From Pseudomonadota bacterium (GTDB lineage Bacteria; Pseudomonadota; Alphaproteobacteria; Ferrovibrionales; Ferrovibrionaceae): a stretch of DNA of 9,050 nt. The DNA lies in assembly GCA_023433835.1 (NCBI GenBank), contig JAEYTW010000497.1, forward strand, positions 1 through 9,050, in the 5' to 3' direction. The position numbers were made by a program, and so were the translations under genes. The notes under the pieces were generated by a model. The model was given only the letters and a program-made list of their open reading frames with translations. It was not told where the DNA came from and did no database searches. This document shows positions 7,282 through 9,050 of this stretch, one piece after another. Position 1 is the first letter of the stretch. Each line of letters starts with the position of its first letter.

Positions 7282-7290
7282 GGCCAGAAT
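7264..7290 (+). terminator. Hairpin spanning the gcdH stop codon
   Basis: ATTC-A-GGCCTT (7264-7274), loop CTCGT (7275-7279), AAGGCC-A-GAAT (7280-7290) form a stem of ten base pairs interrupted by one A-A mismatch. The stem includes the last codons and TAA stop of gcdH. No run of T follows directly; the nearest T-rich stretch is TTATTGTT (7305-7312). It may act as a weak or Rho-assisted terminator, or protect the 3' end of the gcdH message. The structure is clear from sequence; the role is inferred. Confidence 0.4.
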
Positions 7291-7352
7291 ACGCGAATAC
7301 GGAGTTATTGTTGCAGGATTGCCGGGAATCACCGAACAGTATTCGAGTCGAA
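7287..7352. promoter_or_regulatory. Direct and inverted repeats upstream of the Lrp/AsnC gene
   Basis: GAATAC occurs twice with an 8-base period (7287-7292, 7295-7300). CGAATAC (7294-7300) recurs inverted as GTATTCG (7339-7345), with centres 45 bp apart, about four helical turns. Partly overlapping the right copy is the dyad TTCGA-G-TCGAA (7342-7352). Lrp/AsnC proteins form octamers or dimers that bind several phased sites and usually control their own gene, so this is a candidate autoregulatory region. No convincing -35/-10 pair was found, so the lrp promoter remains unplaced. Confidence 0.35.
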
Positions 7353-7377
7353 ACCGCGCCACGCTTGAGGTGATGTC

Positions 7378-7857
7378 TTGCTCGACCCGTTCGATCGGAA
7401 GATTCTCGGCGTTCTCGCCGCCGATGCCACGATCAGCTACGCCCGGCTGGGCGAGAAGGTCGGGCTGTCGGCACCGGCGGTGCATGAACGGGTCAAGCGG
7501 CTGCGCAAGACCGGCGTGATCACCGCGACCTCGGCGCGCCTCGACGGCGAGGCGGTGGGCAAGCCCCTGCTCGCCTTCGTCCATGTCGACACGACGGGAT
7601 GGAGCAAGGGGCCGCGGATGATGAAGCTCGCGGCCTTCCCCGAGATCGAGGAAATGCACTCGGTGGCCGGCGACACCTGCATGATCCTCAAGATCCGCAG
7701 CCGCAGCACCCGCGAGCTGGAAGCCGTGCTGGCCCAGGTCTATGCCCTGCCCGGCGTGACCGCGACGCGCAGCTACGTGGTGCTGACCACCCATCTCGAC
7801 CGCCCGGTGCAGGCCGAGATCACCGAGGTATGGCCGCCGCTGCCGCCGTCGCCCTAG
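7378..7857 (+). CDS. Lrp/AsnC-family transcriptional regulator
   Basis: A 159-residue DNA-binding regulator of normal family length. Residues 2-60 form the AsnC-type helix-turn-helix, beginning LDPFDRKILGVLAADATISY, with recognition helix in LSAPAVHERVKRLRKTG. The RAM ligand-binding domain spans about 65-140, including FPEIEEMHSVAGDTCMILKI and LPGVTATRSYVVL. The tail is proline-rich (WPPLPPSP). The start is the TTG at 7378, because it restores the conserved N-terminus and GAGG (7366-7369) lies at good spacing. The nearby ATG at 7373 is in another frame. Local Lrp/AsnC proteins sense amino acids and typically regulate themselves and adjacent catabolic genes. The aldehyde dehydrogenase downstream, and possibly gcdH upstream, are candidate targets by context only. 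Effector unknown. Confidence 0.92.
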   Translation: MLDPFDRKILGVLAADATISYARLGEKVGLSAPAVHERVKRLRKTGVITATSARLDGEAVGKPLLAFVHVDTTGWSKGPRMMKLAAFPEIEEMHSVAGDTCMILKIRSRSTRELEAVLAQVYALPGVTATRSYVVLTTHLDRPVQAEITEVWPPLPPSP

Positions 7858-7886
7858 GCTTTAAAACCCACCTGGCGCCGCCTTGT

Positions 7887-7904
7887 CCCCGCCGCACCGC
7901 GGGG
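7887..7904 (+). terminator. GC-rich hairpin after the Lrp/AsnC gene
   Basis: CCCCGC (7887-7892) and GCGGGG (7899-7904) are an exact inverted repeat with a six-base loop, about 30 bases after the regulator's stop codon. There is no immediate T-run; TTTT first occurs at 7923-7926. It is a poor intrinsic terminator by the usual rules, but its place between the regulator's stop and the next gene's predicted promoter suggests an end-of-transcript structure. GC-rich DNA forms such stems by chance fairly often. Confidence 0.3.
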
Positions 7905-7907
7905 CGA

Positions 7908-7936
7908 TTGACGCTGCGCAAATTTTCCGGTATGTG
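7908..7936 (+). promoter_or_regulatory. Predicted promoter of the aldehyde dehydrogenase gene
   Basis: TTGACG (7908-7913, five of six -35 matches) is followed after 17 bases by TATGTG (7931-7936, three of six -10 matches). It sits at the edge of a sharply AT-rich patch (about 7919-7970) that stands out from the GC-rich surroundings and runs to the ribosome-binding site. A start near 7943 would give a leader of about 40 nt. This suggests the dehydrogenase can be transcribed separately from the upstream regulator gene. Confidence 0.45.
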
Positions 7937-7953
7937 TACATTAAATTCACGTA
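7931..7953. promoter_or_regulatory. Imperfect inverted repeat at the aldehyde dehydrogenase promoter
   Basis: TATGTG (7931-7936) and CACGTA (7948-7953) form an inverted repeat with one mismatch around an AT-rich spacer. A second small dyad, ATGT-GT-ACAT, lies at 7932-7941. Both overlap the predicted -10 and transcription start, where a repressor would act. The binder cannot be named; the adjacent Lrp/AsnC protein is one candidate. Confidence 0.25.
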
Positions 7954-7982
7954 TATGAAAAAATTAGTTCGGAGGAAGCGTA

Positions 7983-9050
7983 GTGGCGGAACTGCATCGG
8001 CAGGACAAATTGTTCATCGGCGGCGAATGGGTCGCGCCCCTGGACGGCGAGGTCGTCGAATCGATCGATCCTTCGACCGGGGCGCCCTGGGCGGTCGCGG
8101 CCTTCGGTGGCGAGCGCGATATCGACCGGGCGGTCGATGCGGCGCGGGCGGCGATGAAGGGCCCCTGGGGGCGGATGAGCGTGTTCGAGCGCGCCGGCCT
8201 GCTGCGGCGCTTCGCCCAGGCCTACGAAGCGCAGGCCGGCGAACTCGCTATCCTGGAATCGCGCGACAACGGCCGGCCGATCCGCGAGACCCGGGCCGAT
8301 ATCGGCGCCCACGGCCAGTGGTATCATTATTATGCCGCGCTGGCCGACAAGCTCGACGGCCGCGCCATTCCGATCGATCCGACGATCCATGCCTATACGA
8401 CGCGCGTGCCGGTCGGCGTGGTCGGCGCCATCGTGCCGTGGAACGCGCCGATGCTGACCACCGCCTGGAAGGTCGCCCCCGCCCTGGCCGCCGGCTGTGC
8501 CGTAATCATCAAGGCAGCCGAGCAGACGCCGATCACCGCCTTCGCGCTGGCCCGCATCGCCGAGGCGGTCGGCCTGCCGGCCGGCGTGCTGAACGTGGTG
8601 CCGGGCCACGGCCACCTGGCCGGCGCGCGCCTCGTCGCCCACCCCAAGGTCGACAAGATCTCGTTCACCGGCGAGCATCGCACCGCGCAGGAGATCGTGC
8701 GGTCGGGCGCCACCACGCTGAAGCGCTTTTCCTTCGAGCTCGGCGGCAAGTCGCCGCACATCATCTTCGACGATGCCGATGTCGACCAGGCGCTGAACGC
8801 CGCGGCCTCGTCGGCCTTCGTCGCCTGCGGCCAGTCCTGCGCGCTGGGCTCGCGCCTGCTGGTGCACGACGCGATCTATGATCGCGTGGTCGAGGAACTG
8901 GCCAGGCGGGCCGCCAAGGTCCGCGTCGGCATGCCGCTCGACGAGGCGACGCAGATGGGCCCGCAGGCCCATGCCGAGCAGCTGGAAAAGACGCTGTCCT
9001 ATTTCGCCATCGGCCAGGCCGAGGGGGCCAAGCTGGTCGCCGGCGGACGC
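7983..9050 (+). CDS. NAD(P)-dependent aldehyde dehydrogenase (DhaS-like), 3' end off the window
   Basis: The first 356 residues of an aldehyde dehydrogenase of about 485-490 residues; the frame is open to the right edge. It would oxidise an aldehyde to a carboxylate in the cytoplasm. Active-site features are present: N154 in PWNAP (oxyanion hole), K177 and E180 of the cofactor site, the general base E252 in FELGGKSP, and the nucleophile C286 in GQSCALGSR, with the standard E-to-C spacing of 34. GSRLLVHDAIYD and the QMGP segment resemble the poorly characterised DhaS-like subgroup. The start is GTG at 7983, with GGAGG (7971-7975) seven bases upstream; the ATG at 7955 is out of frame. It lies 125 bp after the Lrp/AsnC gene on the same strand. 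The substrate is unknown; a semialdehyde from lysine breakdown is possible by context only. Confidence 0.94.
   Translation, partial: MAELHRQDKLFIGGEWVAPLDGEVVESIDPSTGAPWAVAAFGGERDIDRAVDAARAAMKGPWGRMSVFERAGLLRRFAQAYEAQAGELAILESRDNGRPIRETRADIGAHGQWYHYYAALADKLDGRAIPIDPTIHAYTTRVPVGVVGAIVPWNAPMLTTAWKVAPALAAGCAVIIKAAEQTPITAFALARIAEAVGLPAGVLNVVPGHGHLAGARLVAHPKVDKISFTGEHRTAQEIVRSGATTLKRFSFELGGKSPHIIFDDADVDQALNAAASSAFVACGQSCALGSRLLVHDAIYDRVVEELARRAAKVRVGMPLDEATQMGPQAHAEQLEKTLSYFAIGQAEGAKLVAGGR

Noticed and set aside
6523..7794. A 423-codon minus-strand frame across gcdH and the Lrp/AsnC gene.
   Set aside because: It is antisense to two proteins with clear catalytic or DNA-binding motifs and its translation is low-complexity. 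No family features were seen.
7883..8881. A 332-codon plus-strand frame, including an ATG at 7955, overlapping the aldehyde dehydrogenase gene.
   Set aside because: The frame is arginine- and glycine-rich without motifs. The frame starting at GTG 7983 carries the full set of aldehyde dehydrogenase active-site residues.
7947..8972. A 341-codon minus-strand frame across the aldehyde dehydrogenase gene.
   Set aside because: It is an antisense shadow with no recognisable domain, produced by the strong third-position G/C bias.

Overview
The window looks like ordinary chromosomal DNA from a GC-rich (by eye roughly two-thirds G+C) alphaproteobacterium. The evidence is the strong G/C bias at third codon positions, tightly overlapping operon genes, and a mix of ABC uptake, acyl-CoA and aldehyde catabolism genes with LysR, ROK and Lrp regulators. 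I cannot name a genus from sequence alone. There are no rRNA or tRNA genes, CRISPR arrays, transposases, phage genes or attachment sites, and no base-composition break that would suggest an island. I found no convincing new defence, mobile or biosynthetic system.

Left block (1-5106): the N-terminal part of a ROK-family repressor points left. A 184-bp regulatory gap separates it from a rightward, translationally coupled operon: a periplasmic family-5 (peptide/opine/nickel type) substrate-binding protein, two DppB/DppC-type permeases and a Gfo/Idh/MocA NAD(P)-dependent oxidoreductase. The ROK gene has a good sigma70-like promoter whose -10 element lies inside overlapping inverted repeats, which suggests autorepression. 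The set reads as a small-molecule uptake-and-oxidation unit. No ATPase genes accompany the permeases here. The ROK regulator and the sugar-type dehydrogenase favour a sugar-derived or opine-like substrate over a peptide.

Middle block (5073-7281): a LysR regulator of the GcvA/GcdR type points left. Its 3' end overlaps the oxidoreductase gene tail to tail by 34 bp. It is divergent, across a 115-bp gap with dyad sequences, from a complete glutaryl-CoA dehydrogenase gene (gcdH). This is the known gcdR-gcdH arrangement for glutarate, lysine and tryptophan breakdown.

Right block (7264-9050): a hairpin spans the gcdH stop codon. A repeat-bearing 96-bp gap then leads to an Lrp/AsnC regulator with a TTG start. 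A second gap of 125 bp holds a GC hairpin and then a conspicuous AT-rich promoter region. The last gene is an NAD(P)-dependent aldehyde dehydrogenase, cut off by the right edge. A plausible but unproven reading is that the aldehyde dehydrogenase and Lrp regulator belong to an amino-acid catabolic branch that feeds acyl-CoA oxidation by GcdH.
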